Positions 37,706 through 47,969 of a stretch of 64,000 bases of DNA are shown here, piece after piece. Numbering within the stretch: position 1 is the first letter of the stretch; each line of letters opens with the position of its first letter. The translations under genes and the position numbers were made by a program. The notes under the pieces are model-generated. The model did not search any database and was not told where the DNA came from. It worked only from the letters and a program-made list of their open reading frames with translations. This stretch comes from Halobacteriovoraceae bacterium. Lineage in GTDB: Bacteria; Bdellovibrionota; Bacteriovoracia; Bacteriovoracales; Bacteriovoracaceae. The DNA lies in assembly GCA_002713145.1 (NCBI GenBank), contig PAVS01000006.1, positions 1-64,000 on the forward strand, written 5' to 3'.

Positions 37706-39112
37706 TTAAAGGGATAGCCCTGGTATAGTGCCTGAAACTTCACCCAGTTTATTCGTGCTTCCACCAATGGCATTCAAGCCATCTACATAAATCCTCGCTG
37801 GATGAGCTTTGTTGGTAGCAATATGATGACCGTTTTTAATCTTGTCAGGAGTCCCAGCAACTAAATAATGAAGTCTACTTCTTCCATGAGCAGAATTCCC
37901 TTCTGAAGTCATAAAAGTTAAAAAGGTATTATCGAGCAGTGTTTGCCCACCATCTGAGAGATTACTTAAATGTCTCACCAACATTCCAAAATGGTTAACG
38001 GCCCAATTATGATTAGCGGCTTGGACATCCTTAGAGGCGAAATGGGAATCATGGTGGATATCTGGAACACCTGATTTACTATTAGCGACAGTGCTCCCTC
38101 CCGTTTTATTACTATTAAGCCAAACTTGATGTCCGGTTAAGGCCCAAGTCACAACACGTGTGAGATCACAGGCAAGGGCATAAGCGATGAGTTCCGCTTG
38201 TATTTCACCACGGAGTGTTTCATTGGCCCATCCTCCAAAATTATAAGTGGTGATCGCGGGGTCTGCTGCTGGCTGATTTGGACTGGTACAACTTCCGCCA
38301 GTACTTCCCCCTCCAGAACCGGCAGCTAATCTTTGTTCCAGTTCTCTAATTTTAGTAAAATGTAAATCGAGTCTTGCTTTGTCTGCTGCAGGAAGGGAAT
38401 TAACTAATTTATTTCTATCGGCAGTAATAAAATCTAAGACACTTTTATTGGAATTAAGTAGGGGACCTGATCCTCCACCCGTAGCAACTCCCGCACCGAA
38501 TAGTTTTTTATAGAGCTCAAGGGGGCTAATTATAGATTGTTGGGGGTTTAAAATACCATTTTCTTCTCTCACAGAAATAGGTTTTAAATAGCCCTTTTTG
38601 TCCATTTTATTATTATAGAGAACAGGTTGAAGCTGCACATATAATGATCTCATAAGAGACCCACTCCCAAGAATGTCTGCTGCGTATTGATCAGCAGTTT
38701 GCCCTCGGATATAAGTATAATCGGACCTATCGAGTGATCTCACTCCTGAAAACAAAGGACTCTCGACTTCACCATGCTGTGATTGCACAGCTTCACCAGG
38801 GCCAACATCGGCTTCATTATTTCTTTGAATAATTTCTAAGTTACTCACTATCGATATATGTTGCTTAATATCTTCTAGGCTTATAATACTTTTTTTAAGT
38901 TGAGCGGATAAAGGACCCGTGGCACTGGGAACGATATTGGAAGTCCCCCCATTGGTGGATCCATAATGAAGATTGATGAATCTGCGCTGACCAGTCACTT
39001 GGGCAGAGGCAAATTGGGGTAGCATAACCTCTAAAAAGGGTAGGGCCACTGCTATACCTGCACTGCCTTTTAAAAATGTTCTTCTGGATAATTGCTTACG
39101 TTTCACTGCCAT
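37706..39112 (-). CDS. DUF1552 domain protein with Tat signal
   Basis: 'KQLSRRTFLKGSAGIAVALPFLE' Tat motif and DUF1552-type body. Confidence 0.88.
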   Translation of the reverse strand: MAVKRKQLSRRTFLKGSAGIAVALPFLEVMLPQFASAQVTGQRRFINLHYGSTNGGTSNIVPSATGPLSAQLKKSIISLEDIKQHISIVSNLEIIQRNNEADVGPGEAVQSQHGEVESPLFSGVRSLDRSDYTYIRGQTADQYAADILGSGSLMRSLYVQLQPVLYNNKMDKKGYLKPISVREENGILNPQQSIISPLELYKKLFGAGVATGGGSGPLLNSNKSVLDFITADRNKLVNSLPAADKARLDLHFTKIRELEQRLAAGSGGGSTGGSCTSPNQPAADPAITTYNFGGWANETLRGEIQAELIAYALACDLTRVVTWALTGHQVWLNSNKTGGSTVANSKSGVPDIHHDSHFASKDVQAANHNWAVNHFGMLVRHLSNLSDGGQTLLDNTFLTFMTSEGNSAHGRSRLHYLVAGTPDKIKNGHHIATNKAHPARIYVDGLNAIGGSTNKLGEVSGTIPGLSL

Positions 39113-41439
39113 TATTGAACCTTTCTATATTTAATCCCTGGGCTTGATAGCATTTTCTTAATTATACCTTGTAACGTCTTTTCCTCAAAATAAGTTCCAT
39201 GGAGGGCCTCAAGTGTTTTTTCATCCTCTGCCTGAATATTTCTTCCGGTAAAATACTCAAATAATCTTTGGGTGGCACAACCGCTTGCTGCTACATTCTC
39301 AGAGAGGATTTTACCCAACTCAGTTACTCCATTAAAGGACTCGCCCATAAGAGCGCCATCCCCACTTATCTGACAAGTACTAGACCCAGGCTCTGTTGTA
39401 CGGTATTGTCCATCGCCACTTATATTTTCAAGTCCAAAACCAATATTATCTGTAATCTCATGGCATCCCATACAACTTGGATTATCTTTCATTGAGTAAT
39501 TATCTTCTTTACAGTTATTAGCACTTCCCGGTGGCATATTAATATCAACAATCGCTGGAATGCTTTGATCGAAACTGCCACATAAAACTCTTTTATAAAC
39601 TTCATAGCCTCTGAGCGTTGGACTTGTATCACCGAATTTTTTCCCATGCCCGGCAAATCCAGCGTGTGCAAGCACACCAGCTCCGCGCCCTGCTGGGTAA
39701 TCCACCCAGGTGGCACTCCCACTCACGTTCCCTAATTGGTAAAAGCTTGAGAGCTCAGGGGTCAAAAATGTTTTGCTATAAGAATAAATATTGAGCCAGT
39801 CCTGGGGATTATTAAAATTAATTTCTTTAATAAGTGTCTCTGATTCAAGCAGCATATCTGACTCAAGGTTTTGATTGAGGGCGAGTTGACCAAAGCCTAA
39901 CCACTGAGCATGGAAATGAACTAAACTTTCTTGAGCTTTCTGATCTTCCAGCATATAAGTGATCACCATGTCTCTACCACTTGCTTTTGTTAAATCATAC
40001 TGAGCGACTTTCTCCCAAAGTTCTCGAGTGGGAGCTTGGTTCCAAAGAAAGAAAGATAATCGACTTGCAATTTCTTCAACACTTAAAGCAGCCAGGCCGT
40101 TTGCATTTATGGCCTTGTTTTTAGCTTCGGTCTGGTACAAAAACTCAGGATGAGAAAGCATAGTTGTGGTGGCAAGTTTAGCGATCATTAAATTGTCGCT
40201 AGAATTTGTCTTAAAGGAGTCAAAGGCATTTTTGTAGTTGGTCACTTCCAAAGGTGTGACTTCTCTTCTTAAAACAAGCTTTCCAATTTCAGAAAGATAT
40301 TTATCAATACAAGTATTATTGCTATCACTTGATATATTACACTGAATAAGTGAGCTCACTTTATTACTGGTGATAAGTTCAGAGATTTTAACTGCTAAAT
40401 TATAATAACCTTCAACTTGGGTGTCGGTAACAGACAGCTGGTTTGAATCTCTATCAAAGTATGTGTTTGAATTCGGGTCTGCTGGAATTTCATCAACAAG
40501 ATTTCCTAGTTGTAATTTAAATATATCTTCAACTGTTTTTTGATACTGCAATTTTGAAAGTCTTTTGAGACCAGATTCTCCAAAGGCTTCATCAAGCGCA
40601 AGATCGGCGGTATTAAAACTTGGAGGAGCGGGAGGATTGGGAGTCGGCGTCGGTGGTGGCGTCGGTGTTGGTGAAGGAGGAGTTGGTTGAGTCACAGGTG
40701 TGAGCCCTTCAACCCAGGCATCAATATAGTCAAATTCTGCCAGTGATAAATTCCCATTTGTAGGCATATTCCCACCTGGATAATGAATCATTTTGGTCAC
40801 AAGTAAAGATTGGTCAGAGTATCCGGGCTTGATCAAATCACTGGGGGTGTTATTTATCCAGTCACTTTCCGTTGAGTCAGGCCCAATATTCCAATCTGAA
40901 ACTTGACCTGTGTGGCAGCTAAGACATTTATCATTTAAAACATTTTGAGCTTGTTCAAAAACTGTGAGCTGAACCGGTGGAGTCGGTGGGTTGGGATTCA
41001 CTGGTGGCGTGGGCGTAGGCGTAGGATTGGGAGCTGTGTTTTGATTCAGACTTGCAATCCAGCTCACGATTGTTTCATATTCAGCTCTGCTTAAAGTGTC
41101 ATTGATAGGCATATTCCCGCCAGGGAAATGAATCATTTTTTTTACCAGGTTGGACTCGAAGGGAGCCCCGGGTTGGATAAGATTTGCAGGAGTATTGTCT
41201 ATCCACTCTTGTTCCGTAGCAGATGGGTCTACTCCCCAAAAACTTATTTGACCTGTGTGGCATGAAAGACATTTATTATTAAGAATATCTCTGGCTTCAG
41301 CGAATTCTCCACTAGCAATAAGAGTATTGCCATCAGCTTCAAATTCTAGGTCTGTTTGAGGAATTTCTTCGAGATTATTCACACATGACATGAATATAAG
41401 CAGCGCGGGGAGAAGAAGTAGGTGTAAGGATTTGAACAT
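39112..41439 (-). CDS. DUF1592/DUF1588/DUF1585 lipoprotein with two N-terminal c-type heme domains
   Basis: Lipobox 'LLIFMSC', two CLSCH motifs, DUF1592-type region with 'CMGCHEITDNIGFGLENISGDGQYR'. Stop/start overlap with the DUF1552 gene. Confidence 0.88.
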   Translation of the reverse strand: MFKSLHLLLLPALLIFMSCVNNLEEIPQTDLEFEADGNTLIASGEFAEARDILNNKCLSCHTGQISFWGVDPSATEQEWIDNTPANLIQPGAPFESNLVKKMIHFPGGNMPINDTLSRAEYETIVSWIASLNQNTAPNPTPTPTPPVNPNPPTPPVQLTVFEQAQNVLNDKCLSCHTGQVSDWNIGPDSTESDWINNTPSDLIKPGYSDQSLLVTKMIHYPGGNMPTNGNLSLAEFDYIDAWVEGLTPVTQPTPPSPTPTPPPTPTPNPPAPPSFNTADLALDEAFGESGLKRLSKLQYQKTVEDIFKLQLGNLVDEIPADPNSNTYFDRDSNQLSVTDTQVEGYYNLAVKISELITSNKVSSLIQCNISSDSNNTCIDKYLSEIGKLVLRREVTPLEVTNYKNAFDSFKTNSSDNLMIAKLATTTMLSHPEFLYQTEAKNKAINANGLAALSVEEIASRLSFFLWNQAPTRELWEKVAQYDLTKASGRDMVITYMLEDQKAQESLVHFHAQWLGFGQLALNQNLESDMLLESETLIKEINFNNPQDWLNIYSYSKTFLTPELSSFYQLGNVSGSATWVDYPAGRGAGVLAHAGFAGHGKKFGDTSPTLRGYEVYKRVLCGSFDQSIPAIVDINMPPGSANNCKEDNYSMKDNPSCMGCHEITDNIGFGLENISGDGQYRTTEPGSSTCQISGDGALMGESFNGVTELGKILSENVAASGCATQRLFEYFTGRNIQAEDEKTLEALHGTYFEEKTLQGIIKKMLSSPGIKYRKVQ
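40699..41301 (-). repeat. Tandem duplication of an ~85-aa CxxCH domain separated by Pro/Thr-rich linkers
   Basis: 'LNNKCLSCHTGQISFWGVDPSATEQEWIDNTPANLIQPG' versus 'LNDKCLSCHTGQVSDWNIGPDSTESDWINNTPSDLIKPG'. Confidence 0.9.
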
Positions 41440-41649
41440 AAAATCATTTTAAAAGGAAGACTGCCCCTGACGAAGAAGTATATTTAAGCCTTGTTATTCT
41501 GGGGGGTTAACTGTTTTTGTGCAGGAGGAATCGCCATATTTTATGGGCAAAATGAATTATTTTTCACCACCTTGTGTATTTTTGATCTATTTAAAAATTC
41601 TTAATTTGAAATTTAGAAATTATTAGGTAGAAGGTTTTTTAACATAGGG

Positions 41650-42516
41650 TTGTGCATGAATATTTTAATTAGTTTTTTATTATTGTTTGGGTTCACAAGC
41701 AAAGCTTCAGAAATTTATAGAATTAGTAAAATCCTGGCCGATGATCAAAGGGATCTTATCTTTCTTAATACAGGTGAGGTGGTAGAAAGTCCTGATGAAA
41801 GTATAACGAGAATTGCCACTCAATCACTCAAAGAAAAAAAAGGAGTGATTCTCAAGCTGCAAAAACTGGATGACGAATTCAGAAGAAGTATTGTTGATAT
41901 TGAGAGTGTTGAGTATGGAGAGTTTGAGCCTCAGCCTGAACATGAATTCACAAAATTTAACGATGAGAGATATTTTCGAACTCCCTTAGATCACTATACT
42001 GTTCATCAGTATCGTAAATATGAACAGGCCCAAGCACTCATGAATGATTTTAGACGAGATACTCTCAACAGTTCTCAATGCTATAACCGTGCTCATGTAT
42101 GGACCTATGAAGCCTTTAAAAAATATAATATCTACATGGGAAAAATGTGGATTTTTTATACTGATAAATACATTAGAGAATTCAATAATAAGTGGTGGTT
42201 TCATGTGGCCCCCTATATTCATTTAAAAGGGTGGACTTACCCAGTCGTTTTGGATCCTGGCTTCACTCAAAAGCCTTGGACGCAAAACACGTGGACAAAT
42301 TTATTTATGAAGAATAAAGCGGTCTGCAAAACCGTGAGCTATTATTCCCACTACGAACAAAATCAAGAACAAGAGTGGTGCTACCTCATCCGCTCTAGTA
42401 TGTATTATTGGCAACCTTATAATATTGAAATCCTCGAAAAACTGAAGCAATACAAATGGGGCTATTTACCTGAAGAAGTTGATCACGCTTATAGAGATGC
42501 CATTTATGGTCAATAA
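41650..42516 (+). CDS. Secreted protein-glutaminase-like protein, paralog C
   Basis: 'SQCYNRAHVWTYEAF', 'NKWWFHVAPY', 'VVLDPGF'. N-terminal beta-domain shared with paralog B. Confidence 0.77.
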   Translation: MCMNILISFLLLFGFTSKASEIYRISKILADDQRDLIFLNTGEVVESPDESITRIATQSLKEKKGVILKLQKLDDEFRRSIVDIESVEYGEFEPQPEHEFTKFNDERYFRTPLDHYTVHQYRKYEQAQALMNDFRRDTLNSSQCYNRAHVWTYEAFKKYNIYMGKMWIFYTDKYIREFNNKWWFHVAPYIHLKGWTYPVVLDPGFTQKPWTQNTWTNLFMKNKAVCKTVSYYSHYEQNQEQEWCYLIRSSMYYWQPYNIEILEKLKQYKWGYLPEEVDHAYRDAIYGQ

Positions 42517-42589
42517 CGCTCTTGGTAACAAGGTTTTTCAATCTTAGTATAAAATAAACTTAGAGAAGATATCTCACGGAGGAGATAAG

Positions 42590-43297
42590 TTGCGAGTTAT
42601 TTTAGCTCTCTTTTGTTTTTGCTATTTTAGTCATGCAAAAGAATTTCAACATTCTTGCCATTATGGTCAGCCCATTAAGCATACTTATTATCAGCTTTGC
42701 TATGATGACTTTCATAAGCAATCGTTTTGGACGGCCCACAGATTAACTCTTAGTGCTCTTAATGGGAATCAAACGAGAACAAATGATTTTAGGGTCGACC
42801 CATATGTTTTGAGCAGACCTGTATATAAATATGATTACCGTGGCAGTGGCCATGACCGGGGACATTTAGTTCCTGCGGGAGATATGAAACTCAATCATAA
42901 GTCTATGAGTGAGAGCTTCTACATGAGTAATATGTCTCCTCAAAAACCAGGTTTTAATCGAGGTGTATGGCTGAAGATTGAAAATCAAGTGAGAAGATGG
43001 GCAAAGGAGCATCAAAGTATTTATGTTGTCACTGGTCCCATCTTAACAAAAAATCTTTCTCGTTTAAAAAGCCAAGTCAGTATCCCTGAGCTCTTTTATA
43101 AAATTGTCTATATTGATCACCCACAGCGGCCCAAAATGTATGCCTTTCTCATTGCCAATGAAAAATCCAAACAAGATATTTCTTCTTTTTTGACCAGTGT
43201 TGATCGCATTGAAGCCCTCGCTGGTATCGATTTTTTTACAAATTTACCTAGCACTTTGCAGTCGAAATTAGAATCTATCGTAGAATCAGGTATATAG
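42590..43297 (+). CDS. Secreted DNA/RNA non-specific endonuclease (NUC family)
   Basis: 'GHDRGHLVPAGDMK' DRGH motif, 'YMSNMSPQKPGFNRGVW', signal peptide. Confidence 0.93.
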   Translation: MRVILALFCFCYFSHAKEFQHSCHYGQPIKHTYYQLCYDDFHKQSFWTAHRLTLSALNGNQTRTNDFRVDPYVLSRPVYKYDYRGSGHDRGHLVPAGDMKLNHKSMSESFYMSNMSPQKPGFNRGVWLKIENQVRRWAKEHQSIYVVTGPILTKNLSRLKSQVSIPELFYKIVYIDHPQRPKMYAFLIANEKSKQDISSFLTSVDRIEALAGIDFFTNLPSTLQSKLESIVESGI

Positions 43298-43380
43298 CCC
43301 ACTAACCCGATCAATACTCTCGGTCTTAAAGTTTTGATAAACACTTTTTCCTTTTCTAGAATAATGAAAAGGATATTTAT

Positions 43381-44787
43381 ATGAAAAGTGTACTTATAAC
43401 TCTGTTAATTGTTTCAATCACAGTCATGGCCGAAGATAGGATAGCTTTGGATAAAAAAGCAAAAGCAGAGTTCCTTGATCTCAACTTCTTTTATAAAGGC
43501 AGAGGGATGGTGGTGACACCAGATATGATTAAATTCTATGACGCTCTCAAAACAACGGGGGTGGGAACTCAAGTCGATGAACAAATAAGCAAACGATGGG
43601 GCTTTAATACCCACGATAATAAAATTGTAGGTCTGTTTAATGAGCCTTATAAAAAAATGGCCATGGGTGTCCTTGGCTGTGTGGCTTGTCATAGTGGAAA
43701 AGCCGCCGGGGAATTTGTCATAGGGCTTGGAAATAAAAATATGGATGTAGGACAAGTAGGCAGTGATGCTTATATTGCTCAATTGCTGTGGGGAAGTCTT
43801 CCTAGAAAAAATCCTGAATTTAAAATTGCTCATAAAAGGGCGATGGAATTTGTCTCTGTGATCAAAAATAAAAATATCAATAACCTCTCTCAAGGACTCG
43901 TCCCAACGAGTCTTGTTAAAAGTTGGTTTTATGATGTGACGGATACACCTATTCCCCTTAAATTTGGGCGAGGACAAGTTAAGATTCCTCATCTTTGGGG
44001 TTACGGTGAAAAGAGAAAAACAGGCTCTTTTTGGGATGGTTTTGCAGACGGCGTTCTTCCTGGTTGGGCAGTTGCGGTTGAATTAAGAGGTGGGCAAACA
44101 CCTGAGAATATTCGAGAGTATTTAGATAAGGTTCACCATGCTGAAGATGCTCTCGGTCACTTTTTTCCACCCAAATACCCATTTGAAATTAATACTGAAA
44201 GAGCTGCCCGTGGTAAGCATCTTTTTAACCAGACCTGCTATAAATGCCATGGAACTTATGAGCGTGACAGTGAAGGGCTTCCCCTTTTTAAATCTCCAAA
44301 ATTTATTCCACACCATGTGGTCAAAACTGATAGTGAGAGGCTCGACTTTGTCTCAGATAGTTTTTTAGAGCTTATCGATATTAATCCTCTTAATGATATA
44401 ATGCGCTATAAAGATCGAGCAGAGAGACGTGGTTATGTCGCTCCAAGATTATGGGGGATTTGGTCTAGGTTCCCTTATTTGCATAATGCTTCAGTTCCCA
44501 CATTGATGGATTTACTCTCACCTGGAAGCACCAGGCCTGTGGTCTTTGATCTCAATGATGCCGGGGAGAGGGAAAGATTTGACGAACAAAACCTAGGTCT
44601 AAAGGTTAATCGTGATAAAAAATCTTGGAAATATAAGATGATGGCCTATCAAGCTAAAAAGGGCAAGAGATCCATCTATGATACTTCTAGAGACGGACAT
44701 GGTAATCAGGGTCACGAGTTTAAATTTTATAAAGACTTAACCTTGGAAGATAAGAAAGACTTAATTGAGTATCTAAAAACTTTATAA
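43381..44787 (+). CDS. Secreted di-heme c-type cytochrome
   Basis: 'CVACHSGKAAG', 'CYKCHGTYERD', 'RFPYLHNASVPTLMDLL'. Confidence 0.88.
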   Translation: MKSVLITLLIVSITVMAEDRIALDKKAKAEFLDLNFFYKGRGMVVTPDMIKFYDALKTTGVGTQVDEQISKRWGFNTHDNKIVGLFNEPYKKMAMGVLGCVACHSGKAAGEFVIGLGNKNMDVGQVGSDAYIAQLLWGSLPRKNPEFKIAHKRAMEFVSVIKNKNINNLSQGLVPTSLVKSWFYDVTDTPIPLKFGRGQVKIPHLWGYGEKRKTGSFWDGFADGVLPGWAVAVELRGGQTPENIREYLDKVHHAEDALGHFFPPKYPFEINTERAARGKHLFNQTCYKCHGTYERDSEGLPLFKSPKFIPHHVVKTDSERLDFVSDSFLELIDINPLNDIMRYKDRAERRGYVAPRLWGIWSRFPYLHNASVPTLMDLLSPGSTRPVVFDLNDAGERERFDEQNLGLKVNRDKKSWKYKMMAYQAKKGKRSIYDTSRDGHGNQGHEFKFYKDLTLEDKKDLIEYLKTL

Positions 44788-44865
44788 AAACTTACACAAA
44801 CACAAGCATTTACTGAATAGTTTTTGTCTCCTATGCTAGGGATTGCCTTACTATAGGAGATAATA

Positions 44866-45156
44866 ATGAATAAAATAATTATAGCTTCACTGTTCACCCT
44901 CATGAGCTTTACTGGATTTAGTTCAGAAATTCCGCCAGAAGTGATCAGTCGTATAAATGTGATTTCTATTGATCTTATGCATGATCTTTCTGATGAAAGT
45001 TTAAAGCCTGAGATGAAAAATATCGCGATTTTAAATAGGTTAGGACCTAGTTTAAAAGTAGAGTTTAGTTTTACCGAGGAATTTTACGGTAAACGAACAT
45101 GTAGCTTTCACTATTATATGGACTCGGGACGTTTTAATAGACCCCTTTGCGATTAA
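44866..45156 (+). CDS. Small secreted hypothetical protein, 96 aa
   Basis: Signal peptide, AGGAGA upstream. Confidence 0.65.
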   Translation: MNKIIIASLFTLMSFTGFSSEIPPEVISRINVISIDLMHDLSDESLKPEMKNIAILNRLGPSLKVEFSFTEEFYGKRTCSFHYYMDSGRFNRPLCD

Positions 45157-46559
45157 CTTCTGTACTTTTTTTCAAGGTATTTTTGAAATCTCATCATAGC
45201 AAAATGATGAATTTTCGCTTGAGTAAATTTATAGATAAACCAAGGCATAGAAGGTCTATAGTCAATGAGTATAATGAGATGGCAGTTACGAGCAGGAACA
45301 TTCCTAAACTCAAGCCTCCCACTTAATGTTCTTTTCTTGGCCAAAAGTCCACCGGTTATATAATAAACCCACCTATCTTCAGTGCTGCGGTTTTTTGCAA
45401 GTTTGAGTTTTAATATCCTTAGGTTTCCAAATAAACAAAACTGAACTTTATCATCAAAAACTTTGACATTGATAAATGGCCGCATAAAACGAGGCAACCA
45501 CTTAAAATACTCTTCAGCGAGAAATTTTCCACTATGGTGAAGAGGAATATGGATCCTTTGGATATAAGTGACATTTTTAAGCCATTTCATGCTTATTTGA
45601 GAGGTGTAATCAATAACCTCTCTAAACCAACCATCTTCTTCTCCAGTAAAACTTTCCTTGAGTGCTGGAATATAATGTTTGTACTCATGCCCAGGTATTG
45701 TGAGTTCTTTTTTAGGATGAACGACCATGGAGTGCTTTAGAGATTCAACGAGCGGATAGATGAGGTCTTTAGAAACCATCGTTATATTTGATACCCAAAG
45801 CTTTGATAAAGTGGGTGTGAGTAAAGGAACATTGAAAAAATATCTTTTTTTATCAAGGACTTTTGCACACAACATCATCATCTCTTTATAAGTGAGGATG
45901 TCAGGCCCACCAATATCATACGCACCGGGGGCAATATTATCTTTGATGACATAATCAATACTTGCTATGACATCATTCAAATGAATGGGTTGTGTTTTTG
46001 TTCTGGTCCAAGCGGGACAGACAAGTATAGGCAGTCTTTTAATTAATCTTTCAATAATTTTAAAACTGCTTCCATTTTTACCAATAACAATACTCGCCCT
46101 GAGAGCGATGAGATTATTCATTTCTCCTAAGGCCTTCTCGACTTCTAAGCGACTACTTAAATGATCTGATAACTCTTCGTTATGCGGAATGATGCCAGTG
46201 AGATAAATAATTTTTTTAATTTTGTGCTTTTTTGCTGCACGCATAAAATTATCGGCCAAATAAAGATCAAAGTCTTTAAAATGTCCTTGGGTGAATGAAG
46301 TTGAGGGAAGCATAGAGTGAATTAGATAAATAAGTATGTCGCAGCCCTCAGTAGCTTTTTCAACATCTAGGTGGGAAAAAGCATTGCATCTTCTCCATTC
46401 AACGTTGCCTTTTTTTGCTCCACTGAGTCTAGGAGGAAGCTTTCTACTGAGCGCCACTATATTAAAGTCATTATTCTTTTCAAAGTGCGTTAGAAGATTG
46501 CTACCTATAAATCCAGTAGCACCTGTAAGACAAATAGTAAGTTTTTTTGCTTTATCCAT
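45153..46559 (-). CDS. NAD(P)-binding SDR-type protein with C-terminal DUF2867-like domain
   Basis: 'CLTGATGFIGSNLLTHFEK' Rossmann motif. C-terminal ~150 aa consistent with DUF2867. Confidence 0.82.
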   Translation of the reverse strand: MDKAKKLTICLTGATGFIGSNLLTHFEKNNDFNIVALSRKLPPRLSGAKKGNVEWRRCNAFSHLDVEKATEGCDILIYLIHSMLPSTSFTQGHFKDFDLYLADNFMRAAKKHKIKKIIYLTGIIPHNEELSDHLSSRLEVEKALGEMNNLIALRASIVIGKNGSSFKIIERLIKRLPILVCPAWTRTKTQPIHLNDVIASIDYVIKDNIAPGAYDIGGPDILTYKEMMMLCAKVLDKKRYFFNVPLLTPTLSKLWVSNITMVSKDLIYPLVESLKHSMVVHPKKELTIPGHEYKHYIPALKESFTGEEDGWFREVIDYTSQISMKWLKNVTYIQRIHIPLHHSGKFLAEEYFKWLPRFMRPFINVKVFDDKVQFCLFGNLRILKLKLAKNRSTEDRWVYYITGGLLAKKRTLSGRLEFRNVPARNCHLIILIDYRPSMPWFIYKFTQAKIHHFAMMRFQKYLEKKYRS

Positions 46560-46688
46560 TTTATTTATTGTAGCACAAAGACATTCATTCGTTTCTTTTT
46601 AAAATGTATATAATACTAAAAAACTTTTACACGCAAATTACGAGATTAGTTTACTTAATTCTGTAAAATGTTTAACAGGGAGTAAGCT

Positions 46689-47969
46689 TTGAAAAATATT
46701 ATCTTTTTATCACTTGTATCATTTTTCTTTTTGATAGAACCCAGTCATGCTCAAATTGAAATAAACGAATCCAATTATGGCCTGGACCGAGCGGATTTTC
46801 TTGACTCTACTATCGCTGGAACTTTTATTGGAACCCCGGGGGGAACCCGTTGGACTCAGATTAAATTCAATATGCGAAAAAGAAAAATTAGAGGTTTTTC
46901 GAGTTTTATGAAAATTCGCTATCACCAGTCTTTATGTGGTCGTAAGTCAAATCATCTCATTTTTATCATACCGGGGATTGGGGCCAAGGCGAGCAACGGA
47001 AGAAGTAATTATTTTGCCCATGCTTTTAAGCAGAAATGTTATGATGTGGTTATTCTACCGTCTGCTTTTACTTCTCAATTTGTTATCACTGCGAGTAAAA
47101 ATGGAATCGTGGGTGATTCTCAGCAGGATGCTCGGGACTATTATGAACTTTTAAAATACACTCGCAATTATCTCTATAGAACCCGGAGCCACCGCTATTC
47201 AGAATTTTCTATTTTCAGTTTTTCACTAGGCTCTCTTCACAGTGCTCATATAGCAAAATTAGATAAAAAAGAAAGAGCGTTTAATTTCAAAAAAGTCCTT
47301 TTGATTAACCCTCCTAATGATCTTCTCAAAAGCCTCACAGATATAGATGCGATGGTCAGACAAGGACGAGGTATCTCAAGTCGAAGAAAGTTTAAAATAT
47401 TTTATAAAATGGCTAAAAATATGTGGGCCAAGTATCGCTATAGGTTTAACCCCAGTCAGTATAAGATATTCCTCAACCGCGTAAAAACGCTGCACCCACG
47501 GGAGAAGAAATATTTAATTGGAATGGGACTTACCATAACACTAGATGAGGTGATATTAAGCTCTCAAGGAGTTATGCAATATGATAGGGGCAGAGATTTA
47601 GGAGTTCTTCCTCCAAGTCGCTACGAAGAAGCCAGAGAGGAAGCAGCTAAAAATTATACAATGCTTGATTATGTTTATAAATTTGTCATGCCTTTTAAAA
47701 GAAGATTCGAAGGAGTCTATGCTACAGACGCTGAACTCAACTATACCTTTGGTTTAAGTTCGCTAGAAAAGTTTTTTGGCCAATCTGATAATATTTATTT
47801 GTTTCACAACCTCGATGATTTTCTTCTCACAAAAGGTGATATAGGGTTTTATTCTGATACACTTAGATCAAAATTTACGCTTTATCCTCACGGTGGTCAT
47901 TGTGGCAATATGTGGTTTACCATGAATATAAACAGTTATATCAACACAATGACCAATGATATGATTTAA
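46689..47969 (+). CDS. Secreted alpha/beta-hydrolase-like protein
   Basis: 'LIFIIPGIGAKAS', 'IFSFSLGSLHSAHIA' nucleophile-elbow-like, 'FHNLDDFLL', 'PHGGHCGNMWF'. Confidence 0.7.
   Translation: MKNIIFLSLVSFFFLIEPSHAQIEINESNYGLDRADFLDSTIAGTFIGTPGGTRWTQIKFNMRKRKIRGFSSFMKIRYHQSLCGRKSNHLIFIIPGIGAKASNGRSNYFAHAFKQKCYDVVILPSAFTSQFVITASKNGIVGDSQQDARDYYELLKYTRNYLYRTRSHRYSEFSIFSFSLGSLHSAHIAKLDKKERAFNFKKVLLINPPNDLLKSLTDIDAMVRQGRGISSRRKFKIFYKMAKNMWAKYRYRFNPSQYKIFLNRVKTLHPREKKYLIGMGLTITLDEVILSSQGVMQYDRGRDLGVLPPSRYEEAREEAAKNYTMLDYVYKFVMPFKRRFEGVYATDAELNYTFGLSSLEKFFGQSDNIYLFHNLDDFLLTKGDIGFYSDTLRSKFTLYPHGGHCGNMWFTMNINSYINTMTNDMI

Noticed and set aside
40618-41035. GGTGG/GGCGT-rich imperfect repeats as a possible minisatellite
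   Set aside because: Explained by Pro/Thr-rich protein linkers encoded on the minus strand.
43414-44368. ORFs 43414-43992(-), 43979-44182(-), 44122-44316(-) and 44138-44368(+)
   Set aside because: All lie within the di-heme cytochrome gene in other frames.
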